Source: Marinifilum sp. N1E240 (GTDB lineage Bacteria; Bacteroidota; Bacteroidia; Bacteroidales; Marinifilaceae). Taken from it: a stretch of DNA of 64,000 nucleotides. Position numbers and translations under genes: made by a program. Below, in pieces: positions 8,983 through 17,414 of the stretch (positions are counted from its first letter, which is position 1; each line of letters begins with the position of its first letter). The notes under the pieces are model-generated. The model was not told the origin of the DNA. It worked only from the letters and a program-made list of their open reading frames with translations, and made no database searches. The stretch lies in NCBI RefSeq assembly GCF_009295825.1, contig NZ_WHKF01000003.1:62001-126000 (forward strand), given 5' to 3'.

Positions 8983-10575
8983 CTATTCCCAAAGAGGATT
9001 CTGCTTAATTAGATTGTTCTCTTCAATCTCCTTTAACGGAATTGGAAGAACTTGGTGTTTTTCTTGTACATTATTTGCCCAGATGAACATCCACTCCAAT
9101 TTTCCACTAACACCGGCATCAACCATATCTTGTTTTGCAGATTGTAGTTTCTCATTAAACACTCCCCAACGAATCAAATCGTATCTTCTTAATCCTTCAA
9201 AGCACAACTCTCTCATTCTTTCATCCATAATCTCATTTCTGAAAGCTTCTTTTGTTGCTACAGTTGTTTCATCGATTCCTTCTAAACCTGCTCTATCTCT
9301 CACCTGATCCAACACTACAATTGCCTCAGCAGTTTTATTCAATTCATTTAATGCTTCAGCTTTCATTAATAGAATATCTGAATAACGTAAAACCGGAAAG
9401 TTAATTCCTGTATAGTTCTTGTCTCCTGATTCTAGAACTTCGATAGAATATGAACCATCATCGTTTAGTACTCGTTGTCCTCTTTTGTATTTTCCAGGAT
9501 ACCATTGATAGATATTCTTCTGAATTACAGGAACATCTTTCTTTGCTTTCCAATTGGCTATATTCCAATCGTAACGATTATCATTATCCTTATCGTAGGC
9601 ATTAATCAAACTTACACCGGCAAAAATATATCCATACGAATAAGGTCCTGTTGTACTGTTTTTTGTTTTGTTTTCGATACCATTCAATTGCCCAATTTTA
9701 CCAGCTTCCTGTAATCCCTGATCACGCATGCTTGAAAATTGAATATCAAAAATAATTTCGGTCGGATTATTTATATCCTGAATCAAATTCATGAAAATAT
9801 CTTCATAATTAGCCATCAAACTGTGTCTGCCCGAATTGATGACCATATCGGCATATTCAACCACTTTTGCATACGATTCTTCAGGTAAAATCTGATAAGG
9901 ATAACCAGCTCTGTTTAGATATACTCGAGTTAACAGACCGTAAGCGGCAGTTTGTGTTGCTCTTCCATATTCCACTTGACCTGCAATACCCAAATTTGGA
10001 GCAATCTCTTCCAATTCATCGATAATAAATTGATATACATCCGCAGCGGATGACTTGGTAACGTTATTTCCTGATACACTTGTGATACTCTCTGTTCGCA
10101 ACGGCACATCGCCCCATGCACGAACCAAATTGTAATAGTAAAATGCTCTAAGGAATCTAGCTTCAGCAATAAAACTCAACTTTAAAGCTTCATCTTCAAC
10201 ACTAGCGCTAGGAGCTTTTTCTAAAAATGTATTGGCATTATTGATACCATGATAAAGTGTTCTCCAAGTATTCTCAATAGTTACAGTAGTAGGAGTAAAT
10301 TCGTTTCTTGTAACCGCCCAAGCGAAACCATTGTTATCTCTAGACATTGCAGCCTCATCAACTCCAGCCATCCACTCGATACTCATTGTTGAACCAAATG
10401 TTGAAGCAACACCCAAATCACTATAAATACCAGTTAAAGCAAGATTTAAATCCGCCTCTGTTTTGTAAAAGTTCTCAACCGTAATTGATGAATCTGGATT
10501 GTATTCCAAACTATCTTCGCAAGCAATAAATCCTAATGGAAGTAAAGCAAAAAGCAAAAAATATATTTTCTTCAT
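8983..10575 (-). CDS. SusD/RagB-family glycan-binding lipoprotein
   Basis: This 530-residue outer-membrane lipoprotein binds glycan as the lid of the SusC transporter encoded just upstream. The signal peptide ends in a lipobox (PLGFIAC) followed by acidic residues (EDS). Family segments are NVENFYKTEADLNLALTGIYSDLG, WRTLYHGINNANTFLEKAP, FLRAFYYYNLVRAWGDVPL near residue 145, and the C-terminal LRYSDILLMKAEALNELN and RMRELCFEGLRRYDLIRWGVF. Length is normal. It follows susC with a 53-nt gap that contains an 8-bp hairpin, and is followed by GH88. Ligand specificity is not predictable; the neighbours suggest a uronic-acid polysaccharide. Confidence 0.95.
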   Translation of the reverse strand: MKKIYFLLFALLPLGFIACEDSLEYNPDSSITVENFYKTEADLNLALTGIYSDLGVASTFGSTMSIEWMAGVDEAAMSRDNNGFAWAVTRNEFTPTTVTIENTWRTLYHGINNANTFLEKAPSASVEDEALKLSFIAEARFLRAFYYYNLVRAWGDVPLRTESITSVSGNNVTKSSAADVYQFIIDELEEIAPNLGIAGQVEYGRATQTAAYGLLTRVYLNRAGYPYQILPEESYAKVVEYADMVINSGRHSLMANYEDIFMNLIQDINNPTEIIFDIQFSSMRDQGLQEAGKIGQLNGIENKTKNSTTGPYSYGYIFAGVSLINAYDKDNDNRYDWNIANWKAKKDVPVIQKNIYQWYPGKYKRGQRVLNDDGSYSIEVLESGDKNYTGINFPVLRYSDILLMKAEALNELNKTAEAIVVLDQVRDRAGLEGIDETTVATKEAFRNEIMDERMRELCFEGLRRYDLIRWGVFNEKLQSAKQDMVDAGVSGKLEWMFIWANNVQEKHQVLPIPLKEIEENNLIKQNPLWE

Positions 10576-10594
10576 CTTATTTATATTTTTAAAA

Positions 10595-10616
10595 GGAATG
10601 GGAATTACCCCATTCC
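10595..10616 (-). promoter_or_regulatory. Intercistronic hairpin between susC and susD
   Basis: GGAATGGG (10595-10602) and CCCATTCC (10609-10616) form an 8-bp perfect stem with a 6-nt loop in the gap between the first susC and susD. The minus-strand sequence after it (TTTTAAAAATATAAATAAG) is AU-rich, so partial termination or transcript processing could lower susD relative to susC. Confidence 0.7.
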
Positions 10617-10628
10617 CGGTATATTCAA

Positions 10629-13600
10629 TTAAAATTTAAGATCAACTCCAAAAGTTACTGTTGTACTTGCAGGATATGCAGAATAGTCAAGTCCAGGAGT
10701 TAAAGCTCCTTTTTTACCAACAGATACTTCAGGATCGTAACCACTATAGTTTGTCCAAGTGTATAAGTTCTGTGCTGCAACATAAACTCTTGCTTTAGAG
10801 AAACATGTTTTCTTCAAGAACTTTTTACTAAAATTATAGCCTAACGAAACAGTTTTCAACTTAAGGAATGAACCATCCTCAACCAATCGATCAGACACCT
10901 TATTTCCATCTGGCGCACCTCCCAGAACAGATTTTTCTCCACGTATAATATGAATATTATTTCCAGGATTTGTTGAGGTATAACGATCTTCAACAGATTG
11001 CAAATAATTGTAATTGTACTTAATTCCCGGAGATTCCAATAATACTCGGTTTACATTTAAAATATCATTACCATACGACCATTGGAAAAAGATTGATAAA
11101 TCGAATCCTTTGTAAGTAAAATCATTACCCAAACCACCAAAATGCTTAGGTTCTGCACTACCAATCACAGTTCTATCTTTTTCATCGATATTACCATCAT
11201 TGTTTAAATCCTTATATTTTACGCTTCCCGGAATAACAGCTGAAGAACCATTCATTGGCACATCTTCTTTTAACACATATCCTTGTCCGTTTACATAGTT
11301 AAAATCTTCAACCTGGTATAAACCATCTGATTTCAATCCATAGAATTGTCCAACAGAACTACCCACTTCTGAAATATACTGGTACTCTGTAATTTTGCTA
11401 TTCCATTGCGGATCTGTTTTCAACTCAGTAGCTCCACCAGTAAGCTCAATTACTTTGTTTCTATTCATTGAGATGTTAAAGTTGGTCGTCCAAGTAAAAT
11501 CATCTGTTTCAATATTTCTTGAGGTAAACGAGAATTCAATCCCTTTATTTTCAACCTCTCCAACATTGGTCCAAATGGTTTTGAAAGAGGTTGATGGAGC
11601 CATAGCAGCATCCAATAGCAAATCTTTTGTGTTCTTTTTGTACACATCAATAGTTGCACTCAATCTTCCATCCAATAAACCAAAATCGATTCCGGCATTG
11701 TACTGGTAAGTGGTTTCCCATTTTAAATTCGCATCAGCCAATTTACTTACATAAAATCCTTTTGATAGATTGTTTCCAAATACATAACCATTCTCCGAAT
11801 TTGAAGCCATAAGTGAATAAGCACTTTCATTTGGAACACGGTTATTACCTGTTGCACCCCATCCAGCACGAAGTTTCAAATTCGAAAATACATTCAAATC
11901 ACTAATAAATTCTTCTTCAATCATTCTCCAACCAACAGAAACAGAAGGGAAATATCCCCATTTATTATCCCCAAGGAAACGAGATGATCCATCTACACGA
12001 TACGATGCTGTTAATAAATACTTCTCACGGAAAGAGTAATCCAAACGTGAAAAATAAGATTGCATCATGTGTTTCGACTTATAAGAAGTAGGTAATTCAG
12101 GAGTCGCACCCACTTGTAAGCTGTGAACATTTAAATTGTCAAGTGGCATATCTTTACTTCCCGCAGTAAATACCTCATCATTTTTTACACTGTACTCATA
12201 TCCTAACAAAGCACCAATCTTATGACCACCATCAATTTTTGTACTGTAATTTAAGGTATTGGATGTTGAAAGAGTTGTGTAAACACGATCGGTTAAACTT
12301 CCACTAATTCCACCATCTTTATATGCCTGACGAGTATCTGCATTGTAAAAAACACTCTCTTTACGATTATCAGAAACATATCCCCCAGTTAATTTCAAAT
12401 CCAAACCTTTCATCAGTTCAAACTGTGTATAAGCATTTGCTCTAAACACTGTCCATCGCTTCGATTTGTCGGTATTGTTTAAGGTTTTAACCGGATTAAA
12501 TCTCAAGTTGTCAGGATCATCAGGATCTACTCCATTTTCTAAACCATCAGAATTAATTGGTTCAACAGGTCTACTTGTTAAAGCATCCATAATAACACTT
12601 ACACGATTGTTACTGGCAACTTTCACACCTGATTGTTCCATTTTCGAATAGTTGATATTTACACCTGTCTTGATTTTATCAGACAATTTGTGATCCAACT
12701 TTATTTTTCCATTAAATTTCTCAAAACCAGTATTAATTAATGTCCCTTCCTGATTTAAATAATTTAAAGACATATTATGAGTGGTCTTTTCATTACCTCC
12801 CGATAATCCTACTGTGTGATTCTGGATAACTGCAGATCTGAAAATTTCATCCTGCCAATTGGTAGCCTTACTATCGCGATACAATTCCGGATTTACCCAT
12901 GTATCAATAAAATTCTGAGGTTCATCTCCCCCTTTTCCAATTGCAATTTCCTGCTGAAGTTTAACAAACTCGTAAGGACTCATTACATCCATCGTTTCCG
13001 GAATCCATTGAATACCAATTGAAGAATTAACAGTCACTCTTGAAGGACCTACATTTCCTCCTTTGGTATTAATGATGATAACCCCATTTGCACCTCGGGA
13101 TCCATAAATTGCAGTTGCTGATGCATCTTTTAATACATCGTAACTTTCAATATCGCGAGCATTAATAGAACCGGAATCAAAATCTTCCATAGGAATACCA
13201 TCAATTACATACAATGGCTTATTACTACCAGTGATTGAATTACCACCACGAATAATAATATTCATTCCTTCTCCTGGCTGAGCATCGGTAAAGTTAACTT
13301 GTACACCTGCCATACGACCTGCCAATGCCTGATCGAAATTTGCTACCGGTGCTTTCGCTAACTCTTCAGGTTTTACAGAAGCGATTGCGCCCGTAACATC
13401 CTTAATGCTTTTTCTACCATATCCAACAACTACAACTTGTTCCAATTGTTGCACATCCTCTTCCAATGTGATAATGAAAACGTTCTGCCCTTCAGAACTA
13501 ATTGTTTGTGTTTTAAATCCGATAAAAGAAATTATTAAATCAGCTTTATTCCCTACATTCAAACTAAACATACCATCCATTCCTGTTATGGTACCATTAG

Positions 13601-13766
13601 ATGTTCCCTTCTCTAAAACGCTAACACCTGGCATTCCAAATCCGGAATCATCAACAATTTTACCACTAACTTGCTTGCTTTGAGCAAAAATTACAGTGGA
13701 AGAAAACATAAACACAATCAGAAGTAAAAATCGTGTTATATTCTTTATTTTATTAGAATAATTCAT
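10629..13766 (-). CDS. SusC-family TonB-linked outer-membrane transporter
   Basis: This is a 1045-residue outer-membrane importer that pairs with the next gene (SusD). The signal peptide ends IFAQ at about residue 29. A carboxypeptidase-regulatory-like domain follows (SGKIVDDSGFGMPGVSVLEKGT). The TonB-box-like region is VVVVGYGRKS, and the plug domain carries the SusC wording (VANFDQALAGRMAGVQV, DVLKDASATAIYGSRGANGVI). The barrel runs to the end (TVTFGVDLKF). The start at 13766 directly precedes the signal peptide. It lies 89 nt after the cadherin-like lipoprotein gene; that gap holds an 11-bp inverted repeat. The energy-driven uptake substrate is probably an oligosaccharide from the uronate polymer. 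Confidence 0.96.
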   Translation of the reverse strand: MNYSNKIKNITRFLLLIVFMFSSTVIFAQSKQVSGKIVDDSGFGMPGVSVLEKGTSNGTITGMDGMFSLNVGNKADLIISFIGFKTQTISSEGQNVFIITLEEDVQQLEQVVVVGYGRKSIKDVTGAIASVKPEELAKAPVANFDQALAGRMAGVQVNFTDAQPGEGMNIIIRGGNSITGSNKPLYVIDGIPMEDFDSGSINARDIESYDVLKDASATAIYGSRGANGVIIINTKGGNVGPSRVTVNSSIGIQWIPETMDVMSPYEFVKLQQEIAIGKGGDEPQNFIDTWVNPELYRDSKATNWQDEIFRSAVIQNHTVGLSGGNEKTTHNMSLNYLNQEGTLINTGFEKFNGKIKLDHKLSDKIKTGVNINYSKMEQSGVKVASNNRVSVIMDALTSRPVEPINSDGLENGVDPDDPDNLRFNPVKTLNNTDKSKRWTVFRANAYTQFELMKGLDLKLTGGYVSDNRKESVFYNADTRQAYKDGGISGSLTDRVYTTLSTSNTLNYSTKIDGGHKIGALLGYEYSVKNDEVFTAGSKDMPLDNLNVHSLQVGATPELPTSYKSKHMMQSYFSRLDYSFREKYLLTASYRVDGSSRFLGDNKWGYFPSVSVGWRMIEEEFISDLNVFSNLKLRAGWGATGNNRVPNESAYSLMASNSENGYVFGNNLSKGFYVSKLADANLKWETTYQYNAGIDFGLLDGRLSATIDVYKKNTKDLLLDAAMAPSTSFKTIWTNVGEVENKGIEFSFTSRNIETDDFTWTTNFNISMNRNKVIELTGGATELKTDPQWNSKITEYQYISEVGSSVGQFYGLKSDGLYQVEDFNYVNGQGYVLKEDVPMNGSSAVIPGSVKYKDLNNDGNIDEKDRTVIGSAEPKHFGGLGNDFTYKGFDLSIFFQWSYGNDILNVNRVLLESPGIKYNYNYLQSVEDRYTSTNPGNNIHIIRGEKSVLGGAPDGNKVSDRLVEDGSFLKLKTVSLGYNFSKKFLKKTCFSKARVYVAAQNLYTWTNYSGYDPEVSVGKKGALTPGLDYSAYPASTTVTFGVDLKF

Positions 13767-13784
13767 TTGCTATCATATTTGAAT

Positions 13785-13833
13785 TACGATCCTGAATTCC
13801 CTTCAGTTCAACTCACTTCCTATCAGGATCGTA
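13785..13833. promoter_or_regulatory. 11-bp inverted repeat in the susC leader
   Basis: TACGATCCTGA (13785-13795) is exactly repeated in inverted orientation as TCAGGATCGTA (13823-13833), with 27 bp between. The pair fills most of the 89-bp gap between the cadherin-like gene and the first susC, 19 bp upstream of the susC ATG. It could form a long-loop RNA hairpin that tunes susC expression within the operon, or be a two-half-site protein-binding element. Confidence 0.75.
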
Positions 13834-13855
13834 TTTCTATTAATTCAATTATTTC

Positions 13856-15451
13856 TTATTTCAATCCAAAGATCTGGAATTTTTGAATACCTATATCTCC
13901 TGTAGATTGATCCTCTGCAACTACATGAATTGCAATTGTAATTACTTTGCCTTCATAAGTTTTCAAACTCAATTCATTCTTTGAATTGTAATCGAAAACT
14001 AAAGGAATTCTTTGAGCATAACTTGTATAAGCCTCTTGATAAATCTCTTCAGGAGTAAATTCATACAAAGTGTCCCAATTCGCTGTAGTTACATCCCCTT
14101 CGAAATCTTCAGAAACCTTGATCGTAACTTTGTCACTTCTTTTTGCTACACTGTTTGCTACATCCCAAACATACAACTGGAAAATGTGAATCAAAATACC
14201 AGGCTCGCTTACATCTGTTAAATCAATATTTCCAGAAACTAACCAGTCATCATTCTCAGTATTCACTCCAGCTTCTTTCTTACCTTTCATTTCGGCAGTT
14301 GGAGCTTTTTCTCCGTCGATATTTCTTAGTGTAGTATTTAATCCCCAGGAATTAACCCATCTTAATTTACTGTCCTGATATCCTGGATTTTTAAAATCGA
14401 ATTGAGTAAAATTACCAAGCTGATGTTCTCCATTTACATATCCTAATTCCTGCCATCCATCTTCAAATACCATCTGCAAACTTGGAGCTTCAACGGTTAC
14501 AGTCAACACATCATTATAGGTTACATCTCCAGCATCGCTTGTCATTGTTACTGATAATTTGTAATCACCTTTAGTTAGTGGATTTCCAGCATCCAATGAT
14601 ATTACTCCTGTTTCAGCATTGATTTTAAAAGCTCCAAAATCGTCGACTAAAGCAAAGGATAATGTTCCATTTCCAAATGCTGATGGAGTTTCAGATACAA
14701 ATTCTTTTCCTTCGGTTACACTAGCTGTTGGATTGGTGAATGAGAAAGATTTGTTTACAAGCTTTACGGTAATCGCATCTTCGAATGTTTGTTCTCCTGC
14801 CGCATTAGTAACCTTAACAGACAAGCTGTAATTCCCTTCTGCAACATCCACTCCATCTTGTAAAGATATTTCTCCTGAATTTTCATCAATTGCAAACTGA
14901 GAGTTATCTACCAATGCGTAGATTGCAGGTTTGCTTCCCTTAAAATCAGGACCTGTAGTTTTTGATCCGGCAAAATCTTTAGAAATTGTTTGAATTGATG
15001 GTGTAAAAATTAAGTCTTCCGCCAAACTTGGCATTATTCTTAATTCAAAAGCCGCAGGAAATACATTCTCTCCCGAATTATTCTTAACCTTAATATCTAG
15101 TTTATATAATCCTGCTACTAAAACATTCTCGTTTACAAGACTAACAACTCCTGTCGAATCTTTAATCGCAAAAGTATTTTCTACATATACTCCATTATCT
15201 TGAGCCGTTCCGCCTGCAATTTCAAATATTGGCTGAGTATCTGATAAAACAACCGGTTTAGCGGATTCCATTCCTTTTCCTTCGTACACTTCAGTAACCG
15301 ACGCATAACGCAATCCACTTGGAGCTAAAATTTCCCCAACAGAATCGTCGTCATCGCATGAGAATGATATAGGTGCCAATATTGTAATTAATACCGCCAA
15401 CCATTTCGATCTCAAACGCCATTTACTTTTACAATCGTTTGAATAATTCAT
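13856..15451 (-). CDS. Surface lipoprotein with tandem cadherin-like domains, probable glycan binder
   Basis: This 531-residue lipoprotein is the first gene of the susC/susD/GH88 operon. The signal peptide ends ISFSC and is followed at once by four Asp residues, the acidic signature linked to surface export of Bacteroidota lipoproteins. Three similar beta-sandwich segments occupy about residues 40-325. Each carries a cadherin-like pattern of the type FAIDENSGEISLQDG or FKINAETGVISLDAG followed by GNYSLSVKVTNAAGEQTFEDAITV. A C-terminal domain of about 190 residues (DDWLVSGNIDLTDVSEPG, IAIHVVAEDQSTGDIGIQKFQI) looks like a choice-of-anchor or jelly-roll carbohydrate-binding module. No catalytic motif was seen. 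Its position suggests a surface glycan-binding protein analogous to SusE/SusF, but placed upstream of susC instead of after susD. Confidence 0.8.
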   Translation of the reverse strand: MNYSNDCKSKWRLRSKWLAVLITILAPISFSCDDDDSVGEILAPSGLRYASVTEVYEGKGMESAKPVVLSDTQPIFEIAGGTAQDNGVYVENTFAIKDSTGVVSLVNENVLVAGLYKLDIKVKNNSGENVFPAAFELRIMPSLAEDLIFTPSIQTISKDFAGSKTTGPDFKGSKPAIYALVDNSQFAIDENSGEISLQDGVDVAEGNYSLSVKVTNAAGEQTFEDAITVKLVNKSFSFTNPTASVTEGKEFVSETPSAFGNGTLSFALVDDFGAFKINAETGVISLDAGNPLTKGDYKLSVTMTSDAGDVTYNDVLTVTVEAPSLQMVFEDGWQELGYVNGEHQLGNFTQFDFKNPGYQDSKLRWVNSWGLNTTLRNIDGEKAPTAEMKGKKEAGVNTENDDWLVSGNIDLTDVSEPGILIHIFQLYVWDVANSVAKRSDKVTIKVSEDFEGDVTTANWDTLYEFTPEEIYQEAYTSYAQRIPLVFDYNSKNELSLKTYEGKVITIAIHVVAEDQSTGDIGIQKFQIFGLK

Positions 15452-15518
15452 TGATTACTTTTTTGATAAAGATTAGTATTAGATTTTTTTTGAATTTCAA
15501 CATCGTTCCGAAAACGAC

Positions 15519-15582
15519 TGCATAAATGTATCTAAGCCTCAAAATGGCTAGATGATATATTCATTCAGAAAATCTCCAATAT
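15519..15582 (-). promoter_or_regulatory. Two-part promoter element, copy A
   Basis: Read on the minus strand, ATATTGGAG (15582-15574) is followed 52 bp later by TACATTTATGCA (15530-15519). The second block resembles the Bacteroidota -7 box (TAnnTTTG form). The same two blocks with exactly the same spacing lie upstream of the other susC gene (20588-20651). The upstream block is a candidate AraC-domain binding half-site for the hybrid sensor at 20990-25015. This copy is 68 nt before the cadherin-like gene. Confidence 0.6.
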
Positions 15583-15790
15583 TGTCCAAACCCCAATAAA
15601 TCATCCAATTCAATTGTTGTGTTGAATAATTACAGCATATAATTGAATGATATTGGAAACAAAAATATCAAAGAGATTAATAGCAGAAAGTGTTTTATAT
15701 TAGGAAAGGAAAATTGAGTAGTTGAAATTTGACAAACAACATTGAGCAAGATATCAATGCTTTTTTTAATCGATATACTAACATCGCATA

Positions 15791-15826
15791 AAAAAAAAGA
15801 ACCGATCCGGAAAAACCGGATCGGTT
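15791..15826 (-). terminator. Rho-independent terminator after second susD
   Basis: An 11-bp perfect GC-rich stem (AACCGATCCGG at 15800-15810, CCGGATCGGTT at 15816-15826) with a 5-nt loop is followed on the minus strand by C and then eight or more U. It starts 4 nt beyond the susD stop codon. Confidence 0.95.
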
Positions 15827-15830
15827 GAAA

Positions 15831-17360
15831 CTATAAATTTGGATTGATTAATTTTTCTCGAGCGGGAATTGGAAATAGATAATTCAATTCCGTTATTCTT
15901 GAAGGATCAAAATCACTTCGTTCATCCATGTGGTTTACATTTGCCTCTTTTACTTTCTTTCTACGAACCAAATCGTGCCAACGCTTTAATTCAAATGCAA
16001 ACTCCCAGGATCTCTCCGAAAGAACTGCTGAATCAAATTCCTCACTTGTTGCTCCTGCATTCAGTCTATTAGCTTCTGCAGCACTTCCCAAATAAGCTCT
16101 ATCTTGCACTGCCCATAAGGCTTCGTATGCACTTGCTGAAGGAGATCCTTCCGCTAAATTAGATGCTTCTGCATAAATTAACAGAACATCTGCAAATCTA
16201 TAAATAGGGAACAAAGCATTTGAAGTTGCCTCTTTCCAAACGGCTCCTCCAATATCTCTATATTTTGCAATAAATGGATGAGCCTCTACCGATTTATCCC
16301 AAGATTTCCATTTCGACTCTGGAAGAAGTTTCCCTTTTTTGTCATATTTAAGAGTATCATAAATAGTCCATTCTCTTCGATTATCAAGTGGGTAATTGCG
16401 AGCGAATTCCTTTTCAACAAGTACCTCTCTCCATCCACCTTCATCTTTACCTCTAAATGCTTTATTTCCAAAAGAACCATAATTCCTATTTGAAGAAAAA
16501 TCAGGATAAAAAGCAAAAATATGTTCCTTTTCTGACAATCGTTTTTCGAAAGACCAAAGTGTAGAAAATTCAGATTCTAATTGATAATTAGCTGCATCAA
16601 TTATCTCTTTTGCCTTATCGGCTGATTTTTGATAGTACTCTGTTCCTTTCTCTAAAGGCCAACCTGCCATATGCAAGTAAACATACGAAAGTAAAGTTTT
16701 CGCTGCATCCTGAGTCGGACGCCCTTTATCCATTTGTTGAACAGGTAGTAGCTTTTCAGCATCCAAAGCATCGGCAAGAATAAAATCATATACATCTTGA
16801 ATGGAAGCTTTTCTGGCAGATTGAGCCTGTTCTCCATTCATTAGTTCATCTATAATAGGCACTTCTCCCCAGAATCTAACAAGATAAAAATAAGACAGTG
16901 AACGTAAAAATCGAACTTCTCCAATTCTCTCATTTCGAGTATCATCAGACATTGGAATTTCCTGTATCTGTTCTAAATTTTGAAGAATATTATTTGCGGC
17001 TCCAACAGATCTGTATAATGCTTTCCACACCATCTCTAAATCATTGTTTTCCGTAGAAACTTCAAAATCATCAAATTCCAATAATCGTTGTTTATTTAAT
17101 CCTCTTGTTGAAGTAATATCTTCCGCTCCACAATTCAATCCCCATCCACGACCACTTAAACCGTTCAAACGACTGTCATCTTTAAAAATGTAATTGTATA
17201 TAGGATAGATTGCGGCATCCAACTCTTGTTCCGTTGAAAAATAATTATCAGGACTCATAAGGTAAGTATCCTCTTCATCCAGTAAATCACAAGATGTGAT
17301 AAGACCGAATCCTAACAAAAGGCTAAGTCCAATCGTAACTTTATTTAATATATTATTCAT
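15831..17360 (-). CDS. SusD/RagB-family glycan-binding lipoprotein
   Basis: This 509-residue SusD homologue pairs with the SusC encoded upstream at 17415-20414. The lipobox is GLITSC, followed by DLLDEEDTY, an acidic surface-export pattern. Family segments are NYFSTEQELDAAIYPIYNYIF, WKALYRSVGAANNILQNLEQI, RFLRSLSYFYLVRFWGEVPI, FADVLLIYAEASNLAEG and SWEFAFELKRWHDLVRRKKV, ending in YLFPIPAREKLINPNL. Only limited segments resemble the other SusD proteins in the window, so it is not a recent duplicate. A terminator follows immediately, so this SusC/SusD pair forms its own short operon. Confidence 0.95.
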   Translation of the reverse strand: MNNILNKVTIGLSLLLGFGLITSCDLLDEEDTYLMSPDNYFSTEQELDAAIYPIYNYIFKDDSRLNGLSGRGWGLNCGAEDITSTRGLNKQRLLEFDDFEVSTENNDLEMVWKALYRSVGAANNILQNLEQIQEIPMSDDTRNERIGEVRFLRSLSYFYLVRFWGEVPIIDELMNGEQAQSARKASIQDVYDFILADALDAEKLLPVQQMDKGRPTQDAAKTLLSYVYLHMAGWPLEKGTEYYQKSADKAKEIIDAANYQLESEFSTLWSFEKRLSEKEHIFAFYPDFSSNRNYGSFGNKAFRGKDEGGWREVLVEKEFARNYPLDNRREWTIYDTLKYDKKGKLLPESKWKSWDKSVEAHPFIAKYRDIGGAVWKEATSNALFPIYRFADVLLIYAEASNLAEGSPSASAYEALWAVQDRAYLGSAAEANRLNAGATSEEFDSAVLSERSWEFAFELKRWHDLVRRKKVKEANVNHMDERSDFDPSRITELNYLFPIPAREKLINPNL

Positions 17361-17414
17361 TTTTGATTCTAAATTTAGATTGTTAATAACGACTTTACAT
17401 TAGTTATCATTAAA

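Larger units (their letters stand above)
15452..15830. other. 379-bp gap: terminator of one operon, promoter region of the next
   Basis: Both flanking genes are on the minus strand. The high-coordinate side holds the terminator of the susC/susD pair at 15791-15826. The low-coordinate side holds a promoter-like element shared with the second susC (15519-15582) and a 68-nt leader before the cadherin-like gene. No coding frame of note was seen. Confidence 0.8.

Noticed and set aside
1797-13832. Shared 12-mer TATCAGGATCGT at 1797-1808 and 13821-13832
   Set aside because: A single 12-bp match in 64 kb can occur by chance, and only the second site is part of an inverted repeat.
13764-15451. Cadherin-like gene and first susC both begin MNYSN
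   Set aside because: The shared bases amount to about 11 at the start codon and similarity ends there; no duplication is supported.
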